Source: JANNOG01 sp031398915 (GTDB taxonomy: Bacteria > Actinomycetota > Actinomycetes > Actinomycetales > JBBAYJ01). Taken from it: a stretch of 64,000 bases of DNA. The DNA lies in contig JANNOG010000076.1 of NCBI GenBank assembly GCA_031398915.1, forward strand, positions 1 to 64,000, read 5' to 3'. Position numbers and translations under genes: made by a program. A model generated the notes under the pieces. It was not told the DNA's origin. It worked only from the letters and a program-made list of their open reading frames with translations, and did no database searches. This document shows positions 15,911 to 24,209 of the stretch, piece by piece (within the stretch, counting starts at the first letter, position 1; each line of letters begins with the position of its first letter).

Positions 15911-17359
15911 ATGACCGTCTCCATCATGTGGTTCCGGCGCGATCTGCGGATCAGCGATCACCCGGGTCTGTCCGCCGCCGTCGACGCTGCCGCTGGCGCC
16001 GCCGCTGGCGCTGAGGGTGACGCTGCCGGTGACGGAGGTGGCGGGAGTGGCGGGGGTGCCGCAGGCGTGGCCGGGGTGTTCGTCATCGATCCTGCGCTGT
16101 GGGGTCCGGCAGGTGCTGCCCGGCGCGCCCGACTGCTGGCGTCGCTGCGAGCCCTCGACGAGTCGATGAATGGGCGGCTGGTCGTGGTGTCGGGCAACCC
16201 CGTCGAGGCGCTGCCCGCCATCGCCACGCACCTGGGTGCCGCGTCGGTCCACGTCAGCGCCGACGCCGGGCCGTACGGGCGCCGCCGTGACGGTGCTGTC
16301 GACACTGCCCTGCGCGCGGTCGGAGCCCGGCTGGTCGCGACCGGTTCGCCGTATGCGATCGGCCCCGGCGTGATCGTCAGCGGTAGCGGTGATTCCTATC
16401 GGGTGTTCACCCCGTTCTCGCGGGCCTGGCTGCGCCACGAGTGGCCGGCTCCCGCGCCCGCCGCGGACGTCAGGTGGGTCGACCCGGGCGACGTCGCATC
16501 CGATGCCCGGCAGTGGCCGGCGGACCCCGACCTGGGCGACATGGTGCTGGCAGACGCGGGTGAGGCCGCCGCGTGGCGCCGGTGGTGTGATTTCGCCGAT
16601 CGGGGCCTGGACACCTACTCCGATGGCCGAGAGCGACCGGCGATCGCGGGCACGTCGGGGTTGAGCCCACACCTGAAGTACGGCGAGATCCATCCGCGAA
16701 CCCTGTTGGCCGACCTCGCACTCCGCATGACGGCGGCCGAGGGCGACACACACCGGGCGATGGAGACCTTCCGCAGCGAACTGTGCTGGCGCGAGTTCTA
16801 TGCGGACGTGCTGTACCAACGTCCCGAGACGGCGCGTGAGTACTACCGGCCCGACTACGCCACGATGCGCTACGACCGCCCGGGCCGGACGTTCGAGGCG
16901 TGGGCCACCGGCCGAACCGGCTTTCCGTTCGTCGACGCCGGTATGCGCCAACTGCTCGCCCAGGGCTGGATGCACAACCGGCTGCGCATGGTGACGGCCA
17001 GCTTTCTGGTGAAAGACCTGCACGTCGAATGGCAGCACGGGGCTCGGCATTTCATGAGCCTGCTGTGTGACGGTGATTTGGCCAGCAACAATCACGGGTG
17101 GCAGTGGGTCGCCGGGTCCGGCACCGACGCCGCACCGTACTTCCGGGTCTTCAACCCTGTCACCCAGGGTGAGAAGTTCGACCCGACGGGCGACTACGTC
17201 CGGCAGTTCGTGCCCGAATTGCGCCACCTCGCCGGGAAAGCCGTCCACACCCCGTGGGATCACCCGGACGGCTACTCGGCGGGATACCCGGTGCGGATCG
17301 TCGATCACGCTGTCGAACGAGTCGAGGCGTTACTGCGCCTCAAGGAGATGACGAGTTGA
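15911..17359 (+). CDS. phrB: Deoxyribodipyrimidine photolyase (class I cryptochrome/photolyase family)
   Basis: The ATG at 15911 opens the conserved IMWFRRDLRISDHP and gives 482 residues. The N-terminal alpha/beta antenna domain is followed by the helical FAD domain with GRTGFPFVDAGMRQL, HNRLRMVTASFLVKDL and the segment from DLASNNHGWQW to FNPVTQGEKFDP. The Trp and Asn residues typical of CPD photolyases are present. It uses light to split cyclobutane pyrimidine dimers. Residues 24-55 are an unusual Ala/Gly/Asp insertion with a Gly-Ser core in the antenna domain. The next gene starts about 80 bp downstream on the same strand. Confidence 0.93.
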   Translation: MTVSIMWFRRDLRISDHPGLSAAVDAAAGAAAGAEGDAAGDGGGGSGGGAAGVAGVFVIDPALWGPAGAARRARLLASLRALDESMNGRLVVVSGNPVEALPAIATHLGAASVHVSADAGPYGRRRDGAVDTALRAVGARLVATGSPYAIGPGVIVSGSGDSYRVFTPFSRAWLRHEWPAPAPAADVRWVDPGDVASDARQWPADPDLGDMVLADAGEAAAWRRWCDFADRGLDTYSDGRERPAIAGTSGLSPHLKYGEIHPRTLLADLALRMTAAEGDTHRAMETFRSELCWREFYADVLYQRPETAREYYRPDYATMRYDRPGRTFEAWATGRTGFPFVDAGMRQLLAQGWMHNRLRMVTASFLVKDLHVEWQHGARHFMSLLCDGDLASNNHGWQWVAGSGTDAAPYFRVFNPVTQGEKFDPTGDYVRQFVPELRHLAGKAVHTPWDHPDGYSAGYPVRIVDHAVERVEALLRLKEMTS

Positions 17360-17441
17360 GGACGTTCCGCGGCGGACCTTGACGGCGTCGGCCGAGAATG
17401 AGTCCATGGGGCGGACCAGCCCCAGCCGTCAAGGAGGACGC

Positions 17442-18497
17442 GTGCTCGTCAACCCGTTCTACACCCCCGAAATCCATGGCCCGTACACCATGCACTCGAT
17501 CGGTCGGTTCGAGCTGGAGGACGGCGGGACCGTCCCTGACCTCCAGCTGGCTGTCGCGACGTTCGGCGACCTGAACGCCGACAGGTCCAACTGCATTCTC
17601 ATCCCGACCTGGTACTCGGGCACCCATCAAACGTGGCAGGACGTATACATCGGTCCCGGGCGTGCACTGGACCCCGAGAAATACTTCATCGTCGTCGTCA
17701 ACCAGATCGGTAACGGACTGTCGACGTCACCGCATACCGCCGCCGAGCCCGAGATATCGATGTCCAAGTTCCCGCACGTCCGGATCGGCGACGACGTACG
17801 CGCCCAGGAGCACCTGTTGCGCGAGGTGTTCGGAATCGAGCGCCTGGCATTGGTCGTCGGCGGATCGATGGGCGCCCAACAGACCTACGAGTGGGCGGTT
17901 CGCTTTCCGGACAAGGTCGAACGCGCGGCGCCGATTGCCGGGACCGCGCAGAACACGCCACACGATTTTCTGTTCACCCAGACCCTCATCGAGGCCATCG
18001 AGTCGGATCCGGGGCTCGCCGATCGCGACTATTCGGACCACACCGACGTGGTCGCGGGGGTGAACCGCCACACCAAGATCTGGTCCGTGCTGGGACTGTC
18101 GACCGAATTCTGGAAGCAGGAGTTCTGGCGCAACCTGGACCACACCTCGATGGACTCGTTCCAGACCGAGTTCCTCGAACCCATCTTTGCCGCGATGGAC
18201 CCCAACGCGCTCCTCACCATGGCGTGGAAGTGGCAACGCGGCGACGTCGCACGGCACACCGGCGGCGACCTGGCCGCAGCGCTGGGACGGATCACGGCGA
18301 AGACCTTCGTCATGCCGATCGACGAGGACATGTTCTTCCCACCCCGCGACTGCCGGGCCGAGGCCGACCTCATCCCGGGCGCCGAGCTACGCGTGTTGCA
18401 CAGCATCGCCGGTCACTTCGGTCTGTTCGGCTTCGAGCAGAGCTACCTCGCAGAGGTCGACCGGCACCTGGGCGACCTGCTCGCGCTGGAGGCCTGA
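17442..18497 (+). CDS. Alpha/beta hydrolase of the homoserine O-acetyltransferase (MetX)-like family
   Basis: A GTG at 17442, 4 nt after AAGGAGG, is the best start and gives 351 residues (MLVNPFYTPEI). An in-frame ATG at 17406 has no such site. The nucleophile elbow is GGSMGAQQ with Ser142. The Asp is likely in MPIDEDMFFPPRD and the His in SIAGHFGLFGF. The fold and motif spacing match MetX-like enzymes, but many members are not true homoserine acetyltransferases. It is not beside methionine genes, so an esterase or acyltransferase of unknown substrate is the cautious call. Confidence 0.82.
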   Translation: MLVNPFYTPEIHGPYTMHSIGRFELEDGGTVPDLQLAVATFGDLNADRSNCILIPTWYSGTHQTWQDVYIGPGRALDPEKYFIVVVNQIGNGLSTSPHTAAEPEISMSKFPHVRIGDDVRAQEHLLREVFGIERLALVVGGSMGAQQTYEWAVRFPDKVERAAPIAGTAQNTPHDFLFTQTLIEAIESDPGLADRDYSDHTDVVAGVNRHTKIWSVLGLSTEFWKQEFWRNLDHTSMDSFQTEFLEPIFAAMDPNALLTMAWKWQRGDVARHTGGDLAAALGRITAKTFVMPIDEDMFFPPRDCRAEADLIPGAELRVLHSIAGHFGLFGFEQSYLAEVDRHLGDLLALEA

Positions 18498-18781
18498 CGC
18501 CACGCAGCGCCCTCGGGTGATCTGCTCCGCGAGAAATCCCTTGCTCGACCGCAACCGCCGATCTACGGTATGCGGACACGGGAGAGGAGGTGGTCCGAAC
18601 GTTGAATACCAACCGGACGCGTGAGGTGGTTGCCCGCTGAGGGCACTGTCCTGACTCACCATGGACGTCCTGCCGGCGAGTTTCCGGCAGCCACCGCAGT
18701 CCCCGGGGTCGTGACTTCGTCCGACACGACTGGCCACCAGGCCACCCGGGGCTGTTTCACGTCCGGGCGAGGACGCCGGCC
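18498..18781. other. Gene-less stretch with a possible 16-codon ORF and a hairpin
   Basis: This 284-bp stretch lies between convergent genes. The + strand has GGAGAGGAG directly before a GTG at 18590 that opens a 16-codon ORF (MVRTLNTNRTREVVAR, stop at 18638-18640). A stem CTGCCGG / CCGGCAG with a 7-nt loop follows at 18670-18690. A leader peptide with a structured RNA is possible, but no downstream gene on this strand would be controlled by it. I do not recognise an Rfam class. Confidence 0.3.
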
Positions 18782-19489
18782 TCACGGCCAGCGGCGTGAC
18801 ACCTGCCAGGCATCGGCCACGTCCAGGCGAGCGCCCGCGTCGGTCGCGGCGACGAAGACCAGGCGATCGTGCAGCCGGGACTCGCGGCCCTGCCAGAACT
18901 CGACCTCGCGCGCCACCACCAGATACCCGCCCCACTGCGGCGGCAACGGCACGTCCTCGGCCGATCCGGTGTCCGGGTAGCGGGCCGCCAGGTCCTCCGC
19001 CGCCCGATCGATGTCCTCGCGACTCGCCGCCTCCTGGGACTGGCGACTGGCCAACGCCCCGATCCGCGACGCATACGGCCGTGACCCGAAGTAGGCGGCG
19101 ACCTCGACCAACGGCAGCGGCTCGACAGAACCCAGCACGACCACCTGACGCTCGATGGCATGCCAACCGAACAACAGCGAGACGTCACGCCGGTGCGCCA
19201 GATGCGAACCCTTGCGAGACGTCATGTTGGTGAAGAACCGAAAGCCCGACCCGTCCACCCCCTTGAGCAGGACGGTTCGAGCTGCCGGTCGCCCTGCGGA
19301 ATCAGCGGTCGAGCACACCATCGCGTTCGGTTCGGCGAGGCGCCCGCCCGCCGCGGCAGCCACCGCATCGTCGTACCAGAGGAGGAATTGCTCCAGCGGA
19401 GTCGCCGCCACGTCGAGCAGGTGCCCGGCGGTGTAGGAGACGCGGGTGGCGGCCAGGTCAGGTCGAGCGTCCGTGGTCACCTGCAGCAT
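18782..19489 (-). CDS. pdxH: Pyridoxamine 5'-phosphate oxidase
   Basis: The ATG at 19489 gives 235 residues. The FMN flavoprotein signatures are present: RTVLLKGVDGSGFRFFTN, SRKGSHLAHRRDVSLLFGW, ERQVVVLGSVEPL, YFGSRPYASRIGALASRQSQ and, near the C-terminus, PPQWGGYLVVAREVEFWQG with a final R-W-P. It oxidises pyridoxine or pyridoxamine 5'-phosphate to PLP. It is divergent from serC, a PLP-dependent enzyme, with only 28 bp between the two starts, so their promoters must overlap each other or the opposing coding sequences. Confidence 0.95.
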   Translation of the reverse strand: MLQVTTDARPDLAATRVSYTAGHLLDVAATPLEQFLLWYDDAVAAAAGGRLAEPNAMVCSTADSAGRPAARTVLLKGVDGSGFRFFTNMTSRKGSHLAHRRDVSLLFGWHAIERQVVVLGSVEPLPLVEVAAYFGSRPYASRIGALASRQSQEAASREDIDRAAEDLAARYPDTGSAEDVPLPPQWGGYLVVAREVEFWQGRESRLHDRLVFVAATDAGARLDVADAWQVSRRWP

Positions 19490-19517
19490 TGTGACGCCCC
19501 TCTGCCACGATGTCTCG

Positions 19518-20645
19518 GTGGACTCCACGGCCTTGACGATCCCCGCCGACCTGCTGCCCGCCGACGGCAGGTTCGGCGCCGGTCCCAGCAAGATCCGGGA
19601 GGCGCAGTTGACAGCCCTGGTCGCAGGCGGCACCTCCGTCCTGGGCACCAGTCACCGACAGGCGCCCGTCCGTGACGTGGTCGCCCGGGTCCGCGAGGGG
19701 CTGGGTCAGCTGTTCGCGACGCCTGACGGCTACGAGGTCGTGCTGGGCGTGGGCGGGTCGACGTGCTTCTGGGACGTCGCAGCCTTCTGCCTGGTCGCCG
19801 ACCGCGCGCAACACCTGAGCTTCGGTGAGTTCTCGGCGAAATTCGCCTCCGCCACCGCACGCGCGCCGTTCCTGGGCGAGCCCACCATCCTCACGGCCGA
19901 GGTCGGATCGTTGGTGTCGCCGCACGCCGAGGCCGGGATCGACACCTATGCCTGGCCGCACAACGAGACGTCGACCGGTGTCATGGCACCGGTCAGCCGG
20001 GTCCCGGGCGCAGACGTGGACGCGTTGGTCCTGGTGGACGCCACATCGGGTGCGGGAGGGCTGCCGGTCGATATCGGCCAGACGGACGTGTACTACTTCG
20101 CGCCCCAGAAGTCGTTCGGCTCGGACGGCGGCTTGTGGTTGGCGATCATGAGCCCGGCGGCGATCGCCCGGGTCGAGCGGATCCACGCGAGCGGGCGCTA
20201 CATCCCCGACTTCCTGTCGCTGTCGACGGCCATCACGAACTCGCGCCAGAACCAGACCTACAACACCCCGGCAGTCGCCACCCTGCTGCTACTGGCCGAC
20301 CAGATCGAATGGTTCCTCGGCAACGGCGGCCTGACGTGGGCGGTCGAACGAAGCGCGGACTCGGCGTCTCGGGTGTACGGCTGGGCCGAGCGCACCGCGT
20401 ACACCACCCCCTTCGTCACCGACCCCGCCCACCGCAGTCAGGTCGTCGCCACCGTCGACCTCGCCACCACGATCGATGCCGCGCAGGTGGCCCGGGTGCT
20501 GCGAGCGCATGGTGTCGTCGACATCGAGCCGTATCGCAAGCTCGGCCGCAATCAGGTCCGCGTCGGCATGTTCCCGGCGGTCGACCCCGATGACGTCAGC
20601 GCCCTCGTCGCCTGCATCGACCACGTCGTCGAGAGGCTCGCATGA
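19518..20645 (+). CDS. serC: Phosphoserine aminotransferase
   Basis: This 375-residue class V aminotransferase converts 3-phosphohydroxypyruvate to phosphoserine in serine synthesis. The actinobacterial SerC opening PADGRFGAGPSKIR is present just after the GTG at 19518. Substrate and PLP motifs include GTSHRQAPV and the PLP lysine, Lys198, in YFAPQKSFGSDGG. The C-terminus has EPYRKLGRNQVRVGMFPAV. The GTG lacks a strong ribosome binding site, but its position agrees with the family N-terminus. It is divergent from pdxH. Confidence 0.96.
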   Translation: MDSTALTIPADLLPADGRFGAGPSKIREAQLTALVAGGTSVLGTSHRQAPVRDVVARVREGLGQLFATPDGYEVVLGVGGSTCFWDVAAFCLVADRAQHLSFGEFSAKFASATARAPFLGEPTILTAEVGSLVSPHAEAGIDTYAWPHNETSTGVMAPVSRVPGADVDALVLVDATSGAGGLPVDIGQTDVYYFAPQKSFGSDGGLWLAIMSPAAIARVERIHASGRYIPDFLSLSTAITNSRQNQTYNTPAVATLLLLADQIEWFLGNGGLTWAVERSADSASRVYGWAERTAYTTPFVTDPAHRSQVVATVDLATTIDAAQVARVLRAHGVVDIEPYRKLGRNQVRVGMFPAVDPDDVSALVACIDHVVERLA

Positions 20646-20655
20646 GCGCCTCGGC

Positions 20656-21897
20656 ATGAGCACCACCCTCGACCCCCCGGTTCCGACGACCCGGTACATC
20701 GAGACGTCCCTGCTGGTCATGTCGTTCTCGTTCGGGTGGTTCCTGTTCGGGTCGGGCGCGATCGTGCCGCGCCTGCAGGACGAGTACGACATCAACCGGA
20801 CAGTCGCCAGCCTGCACTCGGTGGCGATGGCCGTGGCCACGGTGGGTGTGGCGGTCGCCATCGTCCCCGTCCTGCGCCGGATCCGCCGAGGCGGCGCGTT
20901 GGCCTTCGGTGGCGCCGCCATGGCACTGGGTGCCGTGTTCGTGGTCGTGGCCCCGTCACTGGGGCCGGTCGGCCTGGGCCTGAGCATCCTCGGTTTCGCA
21001 TGCGCCGGCGGCGGTAGTGCCCTGGTGTCGACCGGCACCACGGGCGTGGTCGATGCCCGTCACGGCCCACGGGCCGGCAGCGTGCTGTCGGCGGTCCACG
21101 GCGTCGGGGCCGTGGCCGGGGTCGCCGCACCCCTGGTCATCGGGGCCGGGATCGCACTCGGCCTGACCTGGCGGCCGGGGTTCCTGATCCACTCGGTCCT
21201 GATGGCGGGGGCCCTGGTGCTGTTCGCCCGGGTGTGGTCGCACGAGGACCTGCGCGCGGGCCCGCCCCCGGCGGCGGTCGACGCCGGCCCTCCGACACCG
21301 ATGCCGCTCAGGTTCTGGATCATCCTGGTCGTCGTCATGTCGGGCGTCGGCCTCGAATTCGCCTTTACGGTGTGGGCCGGCGACCTGCTGGTCGAACGCA
21401 CCGCCATGTCAGCGGCGGCGGCCACCGCAGTGATCGCCGGCGTGGTCGGCGGGATGGCGATCGGGCGCCTGGCACTGTCGCGCGCCGCCCGCCGGGTATC
21501 GCCCGGAACGGTCATGTCGGTGGCGTGCGTCGTCGTCCTCGTCGGCTGGTCACTGGTGTGGACGGCCACCTTGGCGTCGGTGTCCTCGGCGCCCCTGGCG
21601 GTGTCCGGCCTGATCGTGTCAGGGGTCGGGATCGGTGCCTTCTTCCCGCTGGGCGTGGCGTGGTTGGTGGCCGAATCCCTCGGGCGACCCGAGGCGGCGT
21701 CCGCGCGGTTGACGATCGGCGCCGGGGTGGCCTCGGGGATCGCCCCGTTCGCCCTAGGTGCGGCGGCCGATCAGGTGGGGGTACACACCGCGTTCGTCCT
21801 GGTGCCGGTGGTGGTGGCGATCGCCATTGCCACCCTGGCGGTGCTGGCGCGTGGTCAGTCGGCCGACGTCCGGTTGGCCACCGTCGCCGAGACCTGA
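20656..21897 (+). CDS. MFS transporter
   Basis: This 413-residue protein has twelve hydrophobic segments in two halves, with a hydrophilic linker near residue 205 (AGPPPAAVDAGPP). The opening helix SFSFGWFLFGSGAIVP is followed by a short loop and RRIRRGG in the place of the MFS signature loop, and the second half has RLALSRAARRVSPG in the equivalent place. The substrate cannot be told. It starts 10 bp after serC and is probably cotranscribed. Its 3' end overlaps the convergent SDR gene by 43 bp. Confidence 0.88.
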   Translation: MSTTLDPPVPTTRYIETSLLVMSFSFGWFLFGSGAIVPRLQDEYDINRTVASLHSVAMAVATVGVAVAIVPVLRRIRRGGALAFGGAAMALGAVFVVVAPSLGPVGLGLSILGFACAGGGSALVSTGTTGVVDARHGPRAGSVLSAVHGVGAVAGVAAPLVIGAGIALGLTWRPGFLIHSVLMAGALVLFARVWSHEDLRAGPPPAAVDAGPPTPMPLRFWIILVVVMSGVGLEFAFTVWAGDLLVERTAMSAAAATAVIAGVVGGMAIGRLALSRAARRVSPGTVMSVACVVVLVGWSLVWTATLASVSSAPLAVSGLIVSGVGIGAFFPLGVAWLVAESLGRPEAASARLTIGAGVASGIAPFALGAAADQVGVHTAFVLVPVVVAIAIATLAVLARGQSADVRLATVAET

Positions 21898-22601
21898 GCC
21901 ACCGGCTTGATCACGAGGTAGTCGATGTCGACGTGCGGCGGTCGGGTCGCCGCGAACACGATCGCCTCCGCCACGTCCTCGGCCGTCAGCGCGGTGAGGC
22001 CCCGATAGACCGCCCGGGCCCGTTCGGCGTCGCCGTCGAATCGGACGAGCGAGAACTCGGTGTCCACCAGGCCCGGCGCGATCTCGGTCACCCGAATCCC
22101 CTCGGCGCTCAGTTCCCACCGCAGCGTCTGTGCCAACGAGTGCACCGCGTGCTTGGCCCCCGTGTACCCACCACCGCCGGGGTACACCTCCGTACCCGCC
22201 ACGGACCCCAATAAGATGACGTGCCCGCGTGTGGATCGCCGCAGCAGCCCCATCACCGCCTGGGTGACCCTGGCCGTGCCCAGCACGTTGGCGTCGAACA
22301 TCGCCTGCCACTGGTCGAGGTCGGCGCTGGCGACCGGGTCGAGCCCCAGCGCGCCACCCGCCGAGTGCACGACGAGGTCGACCCGATCCAACTCGGCGAC
22401 GAGAGCAGCGACGCTGGCCGGGTCGGTGACGTCGAGCTGCACCGCACGCCCGTTGATCTCGGCGGCCAGGGTGCCGAGGCGGGCCTCGCGCCGGGCCGCC
22501 ACGACGACGTCGAATCCGGCGCCCGCCAACCCACGCGCGCTCGCCGCACCGATGCCGCTGCTGCCCCCGGTAACCAGGGCCACAGGTCGCGGAGCGCTCA
22601 T
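21855..22601 (-). CDS. Classical short-chain dehydrogenase/reductase
   Basis: This 248-residue protein has TGGSSGIGAASARGLA at the N-terminus, HSAGG in place of NNAG, N in FDANVLG, catalytic Ser in LLGSVAG and the active site YTGAK. PGLVDTEF follows. It is close in layout to YdfG-type 3-hydroxy acid or serine dehydrogenases. The cofactor may be NADP, judging by the Arg residues after the second strand (AARREARLG). The physiological substrate is unknown. It is convergent with the MFS gene and divergent from the DUF2530 gene. Confidence 0.9.
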   Translation of the reverse strand: MSAPRPVALVTGGSSGIGAASARGLAGAGFDVVVAARREARLGTLAAEINGRAVQLDVTDPASVAALVAELDRVDLVVHSAGGALGLDPVASADLDQWQAMFDANVLGTARVTQAVMGLLRRSTRGHVILLGSVAGTEVYPGGGGYTGAKHAVHSLAQTLRWELSAEGIRVTEIAPGLVDTEFSLVRFDGDAERARAVYRGLTALTAEDVAEAIVFAATRPPHVDIDYLVIKPVAQVSATVANRTSAD

Positions 22602-22637
22602 GGGGCGAGCCTGCCAGGTCGTGCGAAGCTCGACGAT

Positions 22638-22925
22638 ATGAGCCCCGACGAACGGGTCACACCCAGCTCGCCCAGGGTGTCGCCGCTACAGATGAGTGGA
22701 CTGCTCCCCGCCGTCGTCGGCAGCGTCGCGTGGCTGATCGTCCTGCTGGTCCTGCTCGGTGTCGGCGGCGACCTCGGCGATGATCGCCGCTGGTGGCTCG
22801 GGGTCGCCGGTTGCGGTGTCGGTCTGGGCCTGGTCGGTGTCGGTGTCGTCCTCGGGCGCCGATTCCGCCACGACAGGCAGGTCCACCACGACAGGCAGGT
22901 CCACCACGACGGTGAGGTCGGGTAG
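22638..22925 (+). CDS. Small two-helix membrane protein, DUF2530-like
   Basis: This 95-residue protein has two transmembrane helices (LLPAVVGSVAWLIVLLVLLG and GVAGCGVGLGLVGVGVVLG) separated by a short DDRRWW turn and a His/Arg-rich tail. The layout matches DUF2530 proteins. As I recall, one sits beside the DUF3027 gene in mycobacteria. The function is unknown. About 240 bp of it lie antisense to the acidic C-terminal tail of the DUF3027 gene, and an 18-bp repeat falls in the shared part. Confidence 0.65.
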   Translation: MSPDERVTPSSPRVSPLQMSGLLPAVVGSVAWLIVLLVLLGVGGDLGDDRRWWLGVAGCGVGLGLVGVGVVLGRRFRHDRQVHHDRQVHHDGEVG

Positions 22926-23744
22926 GACGTCGGTGTCCAACTCCTCGCGCACCTGATCGATCAGTGGCTCGGCGACTGCGACGTCGTCGTCCGGGTCGGT
23001 GCCGGTCTCGCTGTGGGCGCCGCAACCGTGGTCGAAACTGACCACCCGTCCGTCGTCCGGTGACCACGCGTTGGCGCACACCCCGAACGAGGCGCGGAGG
23101 CTTCCGACGAGGCCCACCAGGTACCCGCACGTCGAACAGGGCGCCTCGGCGGCCCGAGCGGTGGGGGTGTCGGGTCCGGCGTCACCGCGGTACCAGCGTT
23201 GTGCGGCCTCGGCCCGACCGTCACGGTTGAGGACCCGTTCCCGGCCGTGACCCAACTCGACGAGCAGCGCGACGTCCAGGTCGTCGAAGGCACGGTCGAC
23301 CGCGTCGCCCGGACCGCCGTCGATCAGCCCGTCGCCGACCGAGGTCGCCGCGACATCGGCGCCCCCGACCTGTTCGTAGCCCGGGTCCAGCAGGGGGTCG
23401 TCGTCGCGGAACGGCAGGACGTCGGTGTCGCCGAGGTCTCCGGGTGCGATTCGTTGCGCCCACGGCACCCAGGTCGGAGGCAGCAGCGACCCCTCACCGG
23501 GGAGCAGCACGACCTCGCAGACCGTGGCCGCCTTGGCGCGCGACACCCGGGACAGGACGACCGTCCATTCCCAGCCGATATAGCCCGGGTCGGTCGTGGC
23601 GAACCGGTGGGCGACCAGTCGCTCACCTTCGGCCACCACACCGAGGTGATCGCCGATGGTGTCCCGACCGCTCGCCTCGCGGGCCGCGGTACGGGCCTGC
23701 TCGACGGCCGCCGCGGCAACCGTGTCCAACTTGACCGCGGCCAT
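22686..23744 (-). CDS. DUF3027 family protein with long acidic tail
   Basis: The ATG at 23744 gives 352 residues starting MAAVKLDTVAAAAVEQARTA. The core has GYIGWEWTVVLSRVSRAKAATV, LLPPTWVPWAQRIAPGDLGD and RWYRGDAGPDTP, which I recognise as DUF3027. A zinc-type Cys/His set follows, with CSTCGYLV, FGVCANAWSPDDGRVVSFDHGCGAHSE. The last 80 or so residues are Asp/Glu/Val-rich and low complexity, encoded across the DUF2530 gene. It starts 2 bp after the cold shock gene, so the two form an operon. The function is unknown. Confidence 0.85.
   Translation of the reverse strand: MAAVKLDTVAAAAVEQARTAAREASGRDTIGDHLGVVAEGERLVAHRFATTDPGYIGWEWTVVLSRVSRAKAATVCEVVLLPGEGSLLPPTWVPWAQRIAPGDLGDTDVLPFRDDDPLLDPGYEQVGGADVAATSVGDGLIDGGPGDAVDRAFDDLDVALLVELGHGRERVLNRDGRAEAAQRWYRGDAGPDTPTARAAEAPCSTCGYLVGLVGSLRASFGVCANAWSPDDGRVVSFDHGCGAHSETGTDPDDDVAVAEPLIDQVREELDTDVLPDLTVVVDLPVVVDLPVVAESAPEDDTDTDQAQTDTATGDPEPPAAIIAEVAADTEQDQQDDQPRDAADDGGEQSTHL
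22868..22920. repeat. 18-bp tandem repeat, about three copies
   Basis: CCACGACAGGCAGGTCCA occurs twice exactly and once degenerate. It codes (R)HDRQVH in the DUF2530 protein and VVDLPV in the DUF3027 protein on the other strand, so one repeat serves two proteins. Confidence 0.85.
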
Positions 23745-23746
23745 GC

Positions 23747-24130
23747 TCAGGCCTCCAGGTCGTCGGCGACGGCGCGCAGCACGGCTGCGATCTTGGTCGC
23801 CGGTGCCTTGTCCGGGTAGCGCCCCCGGCGCAGCCCGTTGGACAGGCCGTCGAGCAGCTTGATCAGGTCCTCGACCAGGACCGTCATCTCCTCCGGTGGC
23901 TTGCGGGTGCCCCTCGCGAGGGTGGGTGGCGTCGAGAGCACCTGCACGCTCAGTGCCTGCTGGCCCCGACGGCCCTCGACCACGCCGAAGTCGACCTTCG
24001 CCCCGGGCTTGAGGGTCTCGGTTCCGGCGGGCAGCGCGGATGCGTGGACGAACACTTCTTCGCCGTCGTCGGTGGCGAGAAAGCCGAACCCGCGCTCGGC
24101 GTCGTACCACTTGACCTTTCCTGTGGGCAC
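23747..24130 (-). CDS. Cold shock domain protein with C-terminal extension
   Basis: A GTG at 24130 after GAGGAT matches the family start (PTGKVKWYD) and gives 127 residues. The cold shock fold shows RNP1 (GFGFL) and RNP2 (VFVHASAL) RNA-binding motifs. Unlike short Csp proteins it has a helical extension of about 60 residues (EEMTVLVEDLIKLLDG, RRGRYPDKAPATKIAAVLRA), as in mycobacterial CspB. It probably acts as an RNA chaperone. It is followed 2 bp later by the DUF3027 gene. Confidence 0.93.
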   Translation of the reverse strand: MPTGKVKWYDAERGFGFLATDDGEEVFVHASALPAGTETLKPGAKVDFGVVEGRRGQQALSVQVLSTPPTLARGTRKPPEEMTVLVEDLIKLLDGLSNGLRRGRYPDKAPATKIAAVLRAVADDLEA

Positions 24131-24209
24131 TTCAATCCTCGGTTCGTTTGGATGCGTGTAGGTGGCCCTCATGCCGCTGCGGGCTCCGGGCCTGATCGTC
24201 AACGATAGC

